DNA of 64,000 nt. Origin: Panax quinquefolius. Lineage: Eukaryota; Streptophyta; Magnoliopsida; Apiales; Araliaceae. Within the stretch, counting starts at the first letter, position 1, and each line of letters opens with the position of its first letter. A model generated the notes under the pieces. That model saw only the letters and a list, made by a program, of their open reading frames with translations. It had not been told where the DNA came from and made no database searches. Made by a program: the position numbers and the translations under genes. Of the stretch, positions 1 through 12,500 are shown piece after piece. The stretch lies in NCBI GenBank assembly GCA_020205615.1, contig CM035167.1, forward strand, positions 34,078,103 through 34,142,102, in the 5' to 3' direction.

Positions 1-707
1 GACCAGGGATTATTCGGTATAATCATGACCGTAATGTAACGAATGATGTGGTAAAAGTCCTCATTGGTCTGTAGTTCATTGATGGACAGTTGTTGGTATG
101 ATTATGACTAGGGATTATTCGGTATAATCATGACCATTGATCATTACATGAATATCCTTGGCATTGGTGCATGGATGATTTGATGATGTGGTTTATTTAT
201 TAAGCTGAGTCTCAACGATAAAGTTGATGAAAAACGTTTTTAATCATAAAAGATAGTAGATTTTATGCTCTACTTGACTCTTCTAATGGATTGCTTATTT
301 CCGCTGCAGTTGTTAATCTAAAACATGTTGTTTATTGTATTCTATCAGTTGTTATACTGTTGAAGGCTAAGGATAATTTATTCTGCATTATCTTAGTCAT
401 AATATTTCTTACTGGGCTAGTTGAGCTAAATGAGAATATAGCTAGGACAAGTCGGGAAATGGAGTGATGGTCCGGGATAAATGGCTTTAGTAGTCCTCAC
501 TATTCTACGGAATAATGTGATAATAATTGTAATAAGGACACCATTGAGTGTAGATATTGTCTAGATGACAATATTCTTATTTAAACTCTTAGATTATGTT
601 TTGTCGTATTTTACACGACTGTTGTATAATTAAGTTGTATTTGAATTTTGTACCATGTATTTGGCGACTCAAGATGGGTGATGTATACCTATTTTGGGGG
701 CGTCACA
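1..707 (+). mobile_element. L1: 3' part of a chromovirus LTR, plus orientation
   Basis: The sequence ends in GGGGGCGTCACA at 707, the terminus of this LTR family read forward. It is the reverse complement of the start shared by L2, L5 and L6, including the block with AATGATGTGGTAAAAGTCC. The left end lies outside the window, so solo LTR and 3' LTR cannot be told apart. No coding sequence is seen. Confidence 0.85.
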
Positions 708-709
708 CT

Positions 710-1098
710 TGTCACACTTTAGTTAATTTAAATAACTTTAGTTTAGTTAATTTAAAAAACTTATAATAGTAATTATAATAATTTATATTATAATTATATA
801 TATATGATTAATAAATAATTATATATCTAATTTAATTAATAAATTAGACTAAAACCTTACTTTATTTAATTTACTTATTTTCGTAAATATTAAACACTTC
901 ATTTAATTTAATTATTTTCATTAAATTAAACCCTCAAATAATAAAATTACCATTCATTAATTTAGTTAGCATATATACTCAACTAAATTATTACATTACA
1001 ATTCATCAAATATTTATTTTCCTAATAAATAAATTATTTAAAATATTTATTTAATCAATAAATATTTAAATTAAATTACAAATTTCTCGATCGTTACA
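710..1098 (-). mobile_element. Short AT-rich LTR of a second gypsy family
   Basis: A 389-bp, very AT-rich block has TG...CA ends on the + strand (TGTCACACTTTAG to GATCGTTACA). Read on the minus strand, a purine-rich tract (AAAGAGGGAAGGA, complement of 1099-1111) lies directly before it, as a polypurine tract precedes a 3' LTR. The adjacent 1220-1304 encodes a pol C-terminus on the same strand. The second LTR is not in the window, so the right boundary rests on the PPT and the left on the TG end next to L1. Confidence 0.5.
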
Positions 1099-1304
1099 TC
1101 CTTCCCTCTTTAAAAGGATTATGTCCCCAGAATCATAACTCGATAAATTCATTCGTCACATTCTTCCATCTTTAACAAGATTCTGTCCCCAAAATCATCA
1201 TACAAGATTAAGCAAATAACTAAGGATAATTTCTCATCATAACATCTTCAAGTTCCCACGTAGCTTCTTCAGCATTGTGGTTCCTCCAGATTACCTTAAC
1301 AGAA
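1099..1304 (-). pseudogene. 3' end of a gypsy pol (chromodomain-like tail), second family
   Basis: The minus strand at 1220-1304 reads VKVIWRNHNAEEATWELEDV and then a few residues to a TAG at 1220-1222. This is the end of the chromodomain-like tail of plant gypsy polyproteins and resembles the [18 protein letters not shown] tail of the main family here, but it is clearly a different sequence. About 120 bases of 3' untranslated sequence and the polypurine tract separate it from the 710-1098 LTR. Upstream coding sequence is cut off at 1305 by LTR L2, so only about 28 codons remain. Confidence 0.6.
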
Positions 1305-2845
1305 TGTGACGCCCCCAAAATTAGGTATACATCACCCATCTTGGGTAGTCAGATACATGGTACAGAATTTAAATACAACTTACTAATATAACTGTAAGTA
1401 TAATACGACATAAAACCTGTGAGTTTGAATACAAATATTGTCTACTAGATATTATACAAACTCAAAAGGAGTCCTCATTACAATTATTATCACACTATTT
1501 CACGAAATAGTGAGGACTACTAATGCTATCCTCTGACCATTACTCTGCTTCCCACTCGTCCCAACCTATATTCTCATTTCAAAGAGAACAAAGAAAGAAA
1601 GGGTGAGCTCAACTAGCTCAAGAAGAAATATTATGACTAAGATAATGCGTAATAAATTATCATTAGCCTACAACAAAGTTAAACCGATAAAATATAATGA
1701 ACATCAAGTTTAACTACAAATGACCAAAGAATCCATTAAAAGAGTCAAGTAGAAAATAAAATCTACTATCTTTTATGATTTAAAAGGTTTTCATCATCTT
1801 ATAGCCGAGACTCAACTTTAATAAATATTCCACATCATCGAATCACCCCCGCACTACTTGCCAAGGATATTCTTTAGTATCACGACCACAATTATTCATG
1901 CACTACGGGCCAAGAATAGTTGTGTATTCATTAATGGCCATGATCATGCCAACAACTCGTCCATCAATGCACTACTACTAATCGAGGATTTTTACCACAT
2001 CATTTGTAACATTACGGTCATGATTACAATCGAATAGTCTCTCGTCATAATCATACCAAGTCCATCTATGCACTACAGGCCCACGATGACTTTCAACATA
2101 ATATAAATATGAGGATGATGACAATGATATAAGAATTCAATAAAACAAGTTCAAGAATTATTTTATCCAGAATTATTAACGTCAAATTGTCAACATGATA
2201 CTATTTTGTAGAGTAAAATTCAAGAATCTTGAGAAGAATATTTCCATGAAAGGATATTTGGATGAAGCGCAAATATCAAGGATATTCCACTAATTTCATG
2301 GAGTATAGAAGTCAAAGTTTTAACAAACCGGGTATAATAAAGAATGGAATAACAAAAGAAATCACCATGCATGCGATATAGAGACAGAAGGTTATTCCAA
2401 TGTAATAATAAATAATCGGAACCAGTCCCAGTAAAAACGCATGCATGTGGGATATTCCAATGTAATAATAAAGAATGGAACTGAGTCCCATGAAACGCAT
2501 GCATGAATATTCCAACATGAATAATAATAAAGACGGAACCGGTCCTGTAAAAAAACACGTGAGAGGATGTTCCAACGAATAATAGAAGAATGTCACCAAG
2601 TATAGGGTAAAAACCACGATACAAAGTTATTCCAATGTAAATAATAAGCAATGGAATAACAACAGTTCTCTTCATGAATAAGAAAGAATAACACCCCTTA
2701 CGAGTACAACAAATAATATTCCCTACCTTAGAAGAACTGAATATTGGAAAAGTGAAGTAGCAGAATACTTTTCTTCTTTCTCTCTATAGTTTTCTCTCTC
2801 TAAAGTTTCAGTGAATTCGTAAGTAATAATGAAGGAATGAGCTTT

Positions 2846-2855
2846 CTATTTATAG
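2846..2855 (-). promoter_or_regulatory. TATA box of LTR L2
   Basis: CTATAAATAG on the minus strand occupies the same relative place as in L4, L5, L6, L7, L8, L9 and L12, with downstream sequence conserved across copies. It is the probable core promoter of the retrotransposon; the transcription start was not determined. Confidence 0.5.
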
Positions 2856-2987
2856 AAAAACTGAGGGTGGCTCTTGGTCTTAACGAAGGGTCAAAATGAC
2901 TCTTGGTAATATTGAAGAGACAACTACTATTTGCGAAGGATTATTAACCCTTGGAACACCGAAGAGGCAGTTAACTCTTGGTAATAT

Positions 2988-3224
2988 TGAAGGGACAACT
3001 ACTATTGACGAAGGGGTAATTACTATTGACGAAGGTAATTACTATTGACGAAGGTAAATAATATTGACGAAGGTAATTACTATTGACAAAGGTAAATACT
3101 ATTGAAGAAGGTAATTACTATTGACGAAGGTAAATACTATTGACGAAGGTAAATACTATTGACGAAGGTAAATACTATTGACGAAGGTAAATACTATTGA
3201 CAAAGGTAATTACTATTGACGAAG
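2988..3224. repeat. 19-bp minisatellite in L2
   Basis: There are about twelve near-perfect copies of GGTAAATACTATTGACGAA, with GGTAATTACTATTGACGAA as the main variant. The array is absent from the other LTRs in the window, so it expanded within this copy or its close lineage. Confidence 0.85.
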
Positions 3225-3900
3225 AGACTCTTAGATGATGACATATGGGCCCCCATATAAATAATCAAACTTACCACAAACGCCTCTCATAATGGACTCT
3301 CTATATACATCAAGGATTGAATAAATATTACCACAAATTATTTTATTTTTAATCAACACATATTTAATCTTTCAACAATTATTAATTATTTATAACTTGT
3401 CGTCTCAATTAATAATATAACATATTATGCGTATGATACTTGTGACAATAATTGAATCAATAATATAAGAGATATGATGCGTGAATTCATCAGAAGAATA
3501 ATTGAGTATAGCTAAGTGACTTCTCACGTAAGCATCAATAATCAATACCGTAAGTGCTACTATGCAACCACGCCAGACATCGTACTTTTACCACACGGTA
3601 GTTCAATGCCTTTAACGGTAACACCTCCGCCGTTATTTTTATAGAAAGATAATTTTTTCGCTTTCTAACTACGACAATACTTCCGTTGTGGGGTCCACTT
3701 AATGATTGAGTAGTCGTCATTTAATTTTCCCCGACAAAAGAATATTCCCCAATTCAAACGAATATTTTATAACAACTTGCTTACTTTGCAAAATTTATAA
3801 ATATTACCCACAACTATAACATTATATCAAATTTATTCAATAATATTCAAAAATAATATTTAGAAAATTCATCTTTATTTATAAAAGTCGGGGTCTTACA

Positions 3901-6495
3901 ACCTCCCTTCTTATGAAATTTAAGCCCTCGAAATTAGGGTACGATACCTAGTATGTCGAAGAGGTAAGGATACCTTGATTTCATTTCGATTCTAACTCCC
4001 AAGTCATTTCCTCAACATCGTGGTTCCTCCACAAAACTTTGACTTGAGGTATAACCTTGGAGCGTAGAATATGTTCCTTCTTATCAAAATTTGAACAGAA
4101 CCTCTTCATACGTCAAATCTTCGCTATTTCGTCCCGGTTCTAACTCAATAATATGGTTCGGGTCTTTCACATATTTACGTAACATGGATATGTGAAAACG
4201 TTATGAACACTTAGACATACTTGGCGGTAAAACGAGTCTATAGGCCACTGCCGGTTCCTACTCGATCGAGGATTAAAAATGGGTCGATGAATCGAGGATT
4301 GAGCTTTCCTCTCTTTCCAAATCTCGTAACTCCTTTCCATGGAGCAACACGTAACAACACATGATCTCCTATATCGAATTCCACATCCTTTCGATGAAGA
4401 TCAGCATAATTCTTTTGTCGATCTTGTGAGATTTTTATACGTTGACAGATCGTTTGAATCTTTTCTGTAGTCATACGTACCAACTCCGGTCCCAACAATG
4501 TTGCTTCTCCCACCTCATCCCAGGATACTGGAGAACGACACTTTCTTCCATACAATGCTTCGAATGGAGCCATGCCAATACTTGCTTGATAACTGTTGTT
4601 ATAGGAAAACTCCACCAATGCTAAGAACTTGTCCCAACTTCCCTTGAAATCAAGGACACAGAGTCTTAATAGATCTTCAAGAGTTTGAATAGTCCTCTCC
4701 GATCGTCTGGTCTGGCTCTAAGGATGATATGCCGAGCTAAATCAGAATTCAGTGCCCATAGCTTTACGAAAACTAACCCAAAATCGTGAAGTGAATCTTG
4801 GGTCTCGATCGAAAACTATGGATACGGAATACCATGCGATCTTACAATCTCGTTTATGTACATACGAGCAAGACGTTCAAGTGTATAAGTTTCTCGATCG
4901 GTAAGAAATGAGCGGACTTGGTCAATCTATCAACAATGACCCAAATCGCATCAATGCCTTGAGAAACCTTAGGAAGACCCCAGAACGAAATCCATGGTAA
5001 TGTGCTCCCACTTCCATTCTGGAATTTCAAGTGGTTGCAATGGACCTTTTGGTACTTTATGCTCCGCTTTAACTTCGTTGACAAGTTAGACACCTTGAGA
5101 TAAACAAATACGCTATCTCTCTTTTCATATTGCTCCACCAAATGTATGGCCGAATATATCACGATACATTTTGGTACTCCCAAGATGGATTGCAAATGGT
5201 GTGTTGTGCGCCTCATCATGATATTATACTTTAAATCGTGGTCGTTAGGCACACAAAGTCCGGAGTTGACTCAAGTATTCCTTCTTCATCGATTCTTGCT
5301 TCCTTAGATATAGCACCTTCTTGCACTTTCTTCCTCATACGCATCGCCTCCAGTCCGTAGCTTGACGCAGCCTTTAACTTTATCGATTAAAGTCGGTTCT
5401 ACTCCTATACTCGCTATCATCACATGCGTCCCTGGAGTCTTTAACTCTATCTCCATCCTTTGCAAGTCACACAAAATGGGCCTTTGCGTTGACAATAACA
5501 CACTTGTACTTGCATATGATCTTCTACTCAATGCGTCAGCTACCACATTCGCTTTTCCAGGATGGTATTGGATGGTATGATCATAATCTTTCAACAGTTC
5601 AAGCCAACTTCGTTGTCGCATGTTGAGTTCCTTTTGAGTGAAGAAATATTTGAGGCTTTTATGATCCATAAAGATCTCCACTTTATCCCCATACAAGTAA
5701 TGCCTCCAAATTTTAAGTGCAAAGACAACAGCTGCCAACTCTAGATCATGAGTAGGATAATTTCTCTCATATTCTTTGAGTTATCGGGAGGCATAGGCTA
5801 TAACTTTTCCATGTTGCATGAGAACACATCCAAACCCTTTGCCCGAAGCATCACTCAGAGATGACAAATCCTCCAAGCCGATGATGGTATTGTCGTAAGC
5901 AGGTCTTTGAAATAAGTCTCCTCTTGAGTTCTTGAAAACTCTTCTCACATTCTTCGCTCCAACCAAACTTTGTATCTTTTCGAGTCACCGAGTCATCGGA
6001 GTAGCGATTCGAGAAAATCCTTCCACGAATCTCCGATAATAACCAAATTAAACCGAGAAAGCTACGTACTTCGGTCCATCGATTTAGGTTGTTCCTACCA
6101 ATAGCTTCAATCTTTGCTAGGTCAATGTGATATTCCATGACTTGATACCACGTGCCCAAGAATGCTACTTCTTCAAGCCAGAACTCGCATTTCTTCAACT
6201 TGGCATAAAGCTTATATTCACGAAGCTTTTGGAGTGTCAGCCTCAAGTGTTGCTCATGATCTTCACGGCTTTTGAAATAAATAAGGATGTCATCAATAAA
6301 GACGACCACAAAGTGATCTAAATATTCCTTGAATACTCGGTTCATCATATCCATGAAGGCAGCAGGAGCATTAGTCAATCCAAAGGACATGACTAGGAAT
6401 TCATAATGCCCGTCATCGAGTTCTCGAAAAGCCGCCTTTGGAATGTCACCGTTCTAATCTTCAATTGGTGATATCCTAAATGAAGATCAATCTTT
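3901..6495 (-). pseudogene. Decayed chromovirus pol (RT, RNase H, integrase, chromodomain tail)
   Basis: Segments in polyprotein order on the minus strand are as follows. RT and the start of RNase H lie at about 5851-6390, with the catalytic segment [18 protein letters not shown]. RNase H lies at about 5304-5970, with [36 protein letters not shown] and DHKSLKYFF. Integrase core pieces lie at 4854-5252 ([19 protein letters not shown]). The integrase C-terminal part lies at 4238-4618, with VEFSYNNSYQASIG and LLGPELVRMTTEKIQ. The chromodomain-like tail is at about 3935-4225. These segments are in different frames with many small indels and stops, so no protein can be made. Protease and gag would lie to the right but are missing at the N gap. 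L2 is its 3' LTR; the 5' LTR partner is uncertain (L6 is a candidate). Confidence 0.85.
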
Positions 6496-6595
6496 NNNNN
6501 NNNNNNNNNNNNNNNNNNNNNNNNNNNNNNNNNNNNNNNNNNNNNNNNNNNNNNNNNNNNNNNNNNNNNNNNNNNNNNNNNNNNNNNNNNNNNNN
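6496..6595. other. Scaffold gap (100 N)
   Basis: Exactly 100 N bases follow the reverse transcriptase sequence and precede unrelated sequence. The round number indicates a placeholder of unknown true length, so contiguity across it should not be assumed. Confidence 0.99.
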
Positions 6596-7377
6596 GGTTG
6601 AAGACTTTATTTCTTCTAATTTCTTGATCAGAGGTTGCCCTTTTGCATCGATGCTCTCAATAAGCACTTGTTGAATATTACCCTTGATTGAGCGGTTGCG
6701 ATGCTTGGTCTTGGTGTCAGAACTCATAATGATTACGATGCCGTCTTCATGGACTGATCGTAGTGTCTTCTTTGAGTGTTGCTTGTTGACTTAGAAGAGT
6801 TAACACTACGATCTGAAGAGTGTTGATTGGATCTTGATGTAGAACACCTCTTCACTTATATTGTCTGCGATGCTTGATACTTACATTTGCTTATTTGTTC
6901 TCGGAATCTTGATGGCCTAATTCCTTTTACGGTCCCCTTACGAATATCAAGACACTTGATTTGTGGGGCGCGTCCGACTTGCTTTCTCTGGTGATCTTGG
7001 CTCAACTTATCATCGATGAGCCTGACCACGCTTAATTAATTTAGTCTAGCTCTCGGAGGTTGACCGTATCTAAATTCACCTTCCATCAGGTTCCTATCAT
7101 AAGATCAACCTAACAAGCTTGATCTTTCTATATTTATAGTCCTTGTACATCATTTCTTTTAAGGACTTTACAAAGTTTGTTTTTGTTTTTATGTAGGATC
7201 AACCTAACATATTTGATCAATTCATTCTAAGTCCTTGTACATATATTTCTATTATCTATCAAAGGACTTTACAACTTTTCTTAATGCAAGCATACTTGCA
7301 TATTATTCATTAATATACATATATATCATAATCAAATCATATGTAAATAGGAATAGCATTCACATGCTTATTCCTGA
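6596..7377. other. Unassigned sequence with a short direct duplication
   Basis: This stretch matches nothing else in the window. On the minus strand 6597-6727 is open from an ATG, starting MSSDTKTKHRNRSIKGNIQQ and running 44 codons into the N gap; I do not recognise it. At 7102-7170 and 7198-7279 there are two diverged direct copies of a block. The block contains GATCAACCTAACA, CCTTGTACAT and AGGACTTTACAA. One copy holds a TATA-like CTATATTTATAG. It could be the end of another mobile element or contig sequence wrongly joined across the gap. Confidence 0.45.
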
Positions 7378-7910
7378 CATTCTAAACATCGTTAATATTG
7401 CAATTTATTATATTAATAACTTTGTCATTTCAATTATTGATTTAATAATATATAAAATACCGACAATAATTGAATCAAATAACGTGAGATACTATGCAAC
7501 AATTACAGAGGCAATAATTGAGTATAGCTGAGTGATTTCTCACGTAATCATCAACAATCAATACCGTGTGATACAATGCAACCACAGCAGACATTCTATT
7601 TACTTTTACTAAGGGTAGTTAAGCAGGTTTTAACGGTAACACCTCCAACCGTTATTTTCATAAAGTATTTTTGTCGTTTTCTCAATCCGACAATAATTAC
7701 ATTAGGGGTCCACTAATGATTGTGTCATCGTAAGAATATTCCCAAACAAAAGAATATTCCCACCAAACGAATATTTTATAACAACTTGCTTACTTTGCAA
7801 AATTTATAAATATTACCCACAACTATAACATTATATCAAATTTACTCCATAATATTCAAAATAATATTTATAGAATATTCATCTTTATTTATAAAAGTTG
7901 GGGTCTTATA
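7378..7910 (-). mobile_element. L3: truncated 3' LTR of the second chromovirus copy
   Basis: The sequence aligns without large gaps to the last ~530 bases of L5 (for example TTCAATTATTGATTTAATAA) and ends GGGGTCTTATA at 7910, a one-base variant of GGGGTCTTACA. The polypurine tract complement follows at once. The left ~2 kb of the LTR is missing; the break is near 7378, where similarity to L5 stops. Confidence 0.75.
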
Positions 7911-10505
7911 ACCTCCCTTCTTATGAAATTTTCCCTCGAAATTAGGGTACATACACTGGTATGTCGAAGAGGTAAGGATACCTAGATTTCATTTCAGATT
8001 CTAACTCCCAAGTCATTTCCTCAACATCGTGGTTTCTCCACAAAACTTTGACTTGAGGTATAACCTTGGAGCGTAGAATATGTTCCTTCTTATCCAAGAT
8101 TTGAACAGGAACATCTTCATATGTCAAATCTTTCGCTATTTCGTCCGGTTCTAACTCAATAATGTGGTTCGGGTCTTTCACATATTTACGTAATATGGAT
8201 ATGTGAAAAATGTTATGAACACGAGACATACTTGGCGGTAAAGCGAGTCTATAGGCCACAGTTCCTACTCGATCGAGGATTAAAAATGGGCCGATGAATC
8301 AAGGATTGAGTTTTCCTCTCTTTCCAAATCTAGTAAATCCTTTCCATGGAACAACACACAACAACACATGATCTCCTATATCGAATTCCACGTCCTTTCG
8401 ATGAAAATCAGCATAACTCTTTTGTTGATCTTGTGAGGTTTTTATACGTTGTCGGATCGTTTGAATCTTTTCTGTAGTCATACGTACCAACTCCGGTCCC
8501 AACAACGTTGCTTAACCCACATCATCCCAAAGATCTTCGGAGAAGCGACACTTTCTTCCATACAACGCTTGAATTGAAGCTATGCGATACTTACTTGATA
8601 ACTATTGTTGTAGGAAAACTCCACCAATGGTAAGAACTTGTCCCAACTTCCCTTGAAATCAAGGACACTGAGTCTTAATAGATCTTCAAGAGTTTGAATA
8701 GTCCTCACTGAATTGTCGGTCAAATGTCGAGGATGATATGCCAAGCTAAATCGTGAAGTCGTGCCCATAGCTTTTTGCAAACTAACCCAAAATAGTGAAG
8801 TGAATCTTGGGTTTCGATCAAAACTATGGATCTTGGCATACCATGCGATCTTACAATCTCGTTTATGTATATCTGAGCAAGGCGTTCAAGTGTATAAGTT
8901 TCTCGTATCGAAGTAAGAAATGAGCAGACTTGGTCAATCTATCAACAATGACCCAAATCGCATCTATGCCTTGAGAAACCTTAGGAAGACCGGTAACGAA
9001 ATCCATGGTAATGTGCTCCCACTTCTATTCTGGAATTTCAAGTGGTTGTAATGGACCTTTTGGTACTTGATGCTCAGCTTTAACTCGTTGACAAGTTAGA
9101 CACCTTGAGATAAACAACGTTATCTCTCTCTTCATATTGCTCCACCAAAATATATGATGAATATCATGATACATTTTGGTACTCCCAGGATGGATTGCAA
9201 ACGGTGTGTTGTACACCTCCATCATGATTTTATACTTTAAATCAGGGTAGTTAGGAACACAAAGTCTGGAGTTGACTCAACGTATTCCTTATTCATCGAT
9301 TCTTGCTTATGGCATAGAACCTACTTGCACTTTCTTCCTCATACGAATCAGCTCAAGGTCTGTAACTTGAACAGCTTTAACTTTATCGATTAAAGTCGGT
9401 TCTACTCGTATATTCGCCATCATCACATGGGTCCCTGGAGTCTTTAACTCTATCTCCATCCTTTGCAAGTTACACAAAATGGGCCTTTGCGTTGACAATA
9501 TCGCACTCGTACTTACATATGATCTTCTACTCAATGCGTCAGCTACCACGTTCGCTTTTCCAGGATGGTATTGGATGGTATGATCATAATCTTTCAACAG
9601 TTCAAGCCAACGTCGTTGTCGCGTGTTGAGTTCCTTTTAAGTAAAGAAATTTTTTAGGCTTTTATGATCCGTAAAGATCTCTACCTTCTCCCCATACAAG
9701 AAATGCCTCCAAATCTTTAGTGCGAAGACAACAGCTGCCAACTCTAGATCATGAGTAGGATAATTCCTCTCATATTCTTTGAGTTGTCTTGAGGCATATG
9801 CTATGACTTTTCCATGTTGCATGAGAACACATCCCAACCCTTTGCTTGAAGCATCCTTTGTGAGATGACAAATCCTCCGAGCCGGATGGTATTAGCCGAG
9901 CAGTGCGAAATGAGTCTTTTCTTGAGTTCTTGAAAACTCTTCTCACATTCTTTGCTCCAACCAAACTTTTTATCTTTCCGAGTCAGCTGAGTCAATGGAG
10001 TAGCGATTCGAGAAAATCCTTCCACGAATCTCCGATAATAACCAGCTAAAGCGAGAAAGCTACATTACTTTGGTCATCGATTTAGGTTGCTCCCAACTTT
10101 GAATTGATTTAATCTTTCACTGGTCAGCGCGGATATTCCATGACTTGATACTACGTGCCCAAGGAATGCTACTTCTTCAAGCCAGAATTCGCTTTTCTTC
10201 AACTTGTCATAAAGCTTGTATTCATGAAGCTTTTGGAGTGTCAGCCTCAAGCGTTGCTCATGATCTTCACGGCTTTTGGAATAAATAAGGATGACATCAA
10301 TAAAGACGACCACAAAGTGATCCAAATATTCCTTGAATACTCAGTTCATCATATCCATGAAGGCAGCAGGAGCATTAGTCAATCCAAAGGACATGACTAG
10401 GAATTCATAATGCCCGTACCGAGTTCTAAAAGCCATCTTTGGAATGTCATCGGTTCTAATCTTCAATTGATGATATCCGGAGCGAAGATCAATCTTTGAA
10501 AAGAA
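7911..10505 (-). pseudogene. Chromovirus pol, RT to chromodomain tail, frame-broken
   Basis: Read on the minus strand, the order is RT C-half at about 10074-10450 ([18 protein letters not shown], where the catalytic IDD has become IDV), then RNase H at about 9637-10025 ([29 protein letters not shown]), then the linker at 9307-9597. Integrase zinc-binding sequence follows at 9025-9225 (HPGSTKMYHDIHHIFWW, CLTCQRVKAEHQ) with core and tail pieces at 8299-8960. The chromodomain-like tail is at 7942-8259 ([38 protein letters not shown]) and ends about 30 bases before the LTR. Every junction carries a frameshift or stop. It is a dead copy and belongs with L3 and L5. Confidence 0.85.
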
Positions 10506-10511
10506 TTTGGC

Positions 10512-11390
10512 TCATTGCAACTGGTCAAACATGTCATCAATACGTGGCAATGGATACCTATTTTTGATGGTGACATGATTCAACTCCCGATAATCAATAC
10601 AAAGTCGCGTACTCCCATCTTTCTTCTTCACGAATAGAACAGGAGCACCCCAAGGAGAAGTACTAGGATGAATAAAGCCAATGTCTAACAATTCCTGCAG
10701 TTGGGTCTTTAACTCTTGAAGTTCAATAGGAGCCATTCGATATGGGGCTTTGGAAATGGGTTTTGTACCGGGTTCAAGGTCGATACAAAATTCAATTTCA
10801 TGCTCAGGGCGTAGGCCAGGAAGTTCTTCGGGGAATACGTCAGGAAATTTATTAACAATAGTAATATTGTTCAAAATTGACGTATTTTTGTTTAAATCTG
10901 TGACATGAACTAAGAAAGCTTGACATCCGTTTTTCAATAAACGAATAGCTTTATGGCTTGAGATGACCATGATTGATATTAATGGTTTGGTCACTTGAAT
11001 TTGCATAATAGGTTGATTAGGAATATGAAAGCTAACAACCTTATGGAAACAATCAAATTTTGCATGATGAGTAGTTAACCAATCAATCCCTACAATCACA
11101 TCAAATGCAAGTATTTTCAATGAAATAAGATCTACAGGTAGTGTGAGGGTACCGATTTGAACCAAACAAGACTTATAAATAGTGGTTGTAATGAAGGTTT
11201 CTCCCAACGGAGTTTCCACAGATAAGTCAAAGTCTAATTTCTCCGGAGTCAAATTTAATCGATGAGCGCAAGTAGGAGAAATAAAAGAATGGGTAGAACC
11301 AGTATCAAATAAAATATAGATTTCATTAGAGTTTATGATAAGCTTACCCATGATGATCTCATTCGGGTTCCTTGCTTTCTGGGAGATCAC
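10512..11390 (-). pseudogene. Open protease-RT segment of the second chromovirus copy
   Basis: This is an open frame of 292 codons. It holds a retropepsin-like protease, with DTG at residues 29-31 within [12 protein letters not shown] and a C-terminal flap region [14 protein letters not shown] near residues 94-107. The RT N-terminus follows, with [15 protein letters not shown], then [20 protein letters not shown] and [20 protein letters not shown]. The frame ends just downstream at DDMFDQLQ, where the next codons (near 10511) are interrupted. The first codon given is GTG; the frame is only a slice of the polyprotein and has no start of its own. It is the longest undisturbed coding slice in the left half. 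Confidence 0.85.
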
Positions 11391-11945
11391 AACAAACGCT
11401 CTCCTTGCACTCTAGGTTTTGACTTTTACGGGATGACCTTTGGTGCCTCCATCTAAATTGAATTTGTCTTGGTGAATGACAAAATCGAGCTAAGTGATCT
11501 TCTCTTCCATAATTATAACATGCTTTGAATGACCGCTAGCAGCTTTTGGTGATGTGCCTCCCCTCCGTGATTTGAAACATATGATAGGTGGTCGTTCTCC
11601 TTCCTTAACGACAAGTCTTTGGTCTTGACGTCTTTCCATCATTGTTGAATCTCCTCTTCTTGAAATGTCCATTCTTATTGTTTTTGACCACGATTACCAT
11701 AAAGTGGTTACCATTTCGGCATGTTGATTCCTCCACGCTTGTTGTCACTTTGCGATGATCGCTCTCATTTGGTATTATCATTTTACGGCTAATCTCTTTT
11801 AGTTGCGTTGACTCGTTATCGCGCTCCACAAACTGAGACCTATTTACAACATCTGAATATAAACATAGTTTATGAGAAATAAGATGTTGATGTATCTCCG
11901 GCTTCAAACCTCTTAAAAACATCTGTGTCATTCTCTCTTCATTAT
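11391..11945 (-). pseudogene. Gag C-terminal half of the second copy, cut by L4
   Basis: The minus strand at 11830-11940 gives MFLRGLKPEIHQHLISHKLC and VVNRSQFVERDNESTQL, the end of the gag capsid domain also seen at 18188-18350. The nucleocapsid is degenerate: the CYKCGKEGH type knuckle seen in the 46580-51503 element is here CFKSRRGGTSP (about 11545-11590), with cysteine and histidine ligands lost. The reading is interrupted at 11945 by solo LTR L4 and resumes at 14758. Confidence 0.7.
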
Positions 11946-12500
11946 TGTGACGCCCCCAAAATAGGTATACAACACCCATTCTGAGTCGCCAAATACATGG
12001 TACAGAAACAACTACAACTTTATTAATACAACATAAGAACTGTGAGTTTAAATACAAATATTGTCATCTAGACAATATTCACACTCAAATAAGTCCTCAT
12101 TGTAATTATTAATACACTATTTTACAGAATAGTGAGGACTACTAGAACAACTTCTAGAACCATCATTCCACACCCCGACTAGTACTCGTTACATTCTCGC
12201 CTCTTGAGAAGAAAAATGGAACAACAAGGAAAAGGGTGAGCTCAACTAGCCCAGTAAAGAACATTATGACTAAGATAATATAGAACAAATTATCGTTAGT
12301 CCTCAACAGGGAAAAATCTAATAGAATACAATAGACAACCAGTTTTAAATCAATCTTCGCAGCAGAAATAATAATTCATTAGAAGAGTTAAGTAGAGAAT
12401 GAAAACTACTATCTTTTATATATGAATTTAAAAGTTCATCGTCGATATTTTATCCATGTAACATCAATCAATATATAACTGGAATCAAATACTCATCTTT

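Larger units (their letters stand above)
1305..3900 (-). mobile_element. L2: 3' LTR of a decayed chromovirus
   Basis: The + strand starts TGTGACGCCCCCAAAATTAG and ends GGGGTCTTACA at 3900. It is followed by ACCTCCCTTCTTATGAAATT, the complement of the family's polypurine tract and pol end. A TATA-like CTATAAATAG on the minus strand lies at 2846-2855. Two internal tandem arrays are present: a ~57-bp unit around 2390-2660 (GGATATTCCAA...AATAATAA...GGAAC) and a 19-bp minisatellite at 2988-3224. It interrupts the pol tail at 1220-1304. ORFs inside it (for example at 2220-2675) follow the tandem repeats and are not genes. Confidence 0.85.

Noticed and set aside
2220..2675. 151-codon minus-strand ORF
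   Set aside because: It runs across a ~57-bp tandem repeat in LTR L2, and its repeated FTG/LLLHWN pattern mirrors the DNA repeat. Corresponding places in L5 and L6 are not open.
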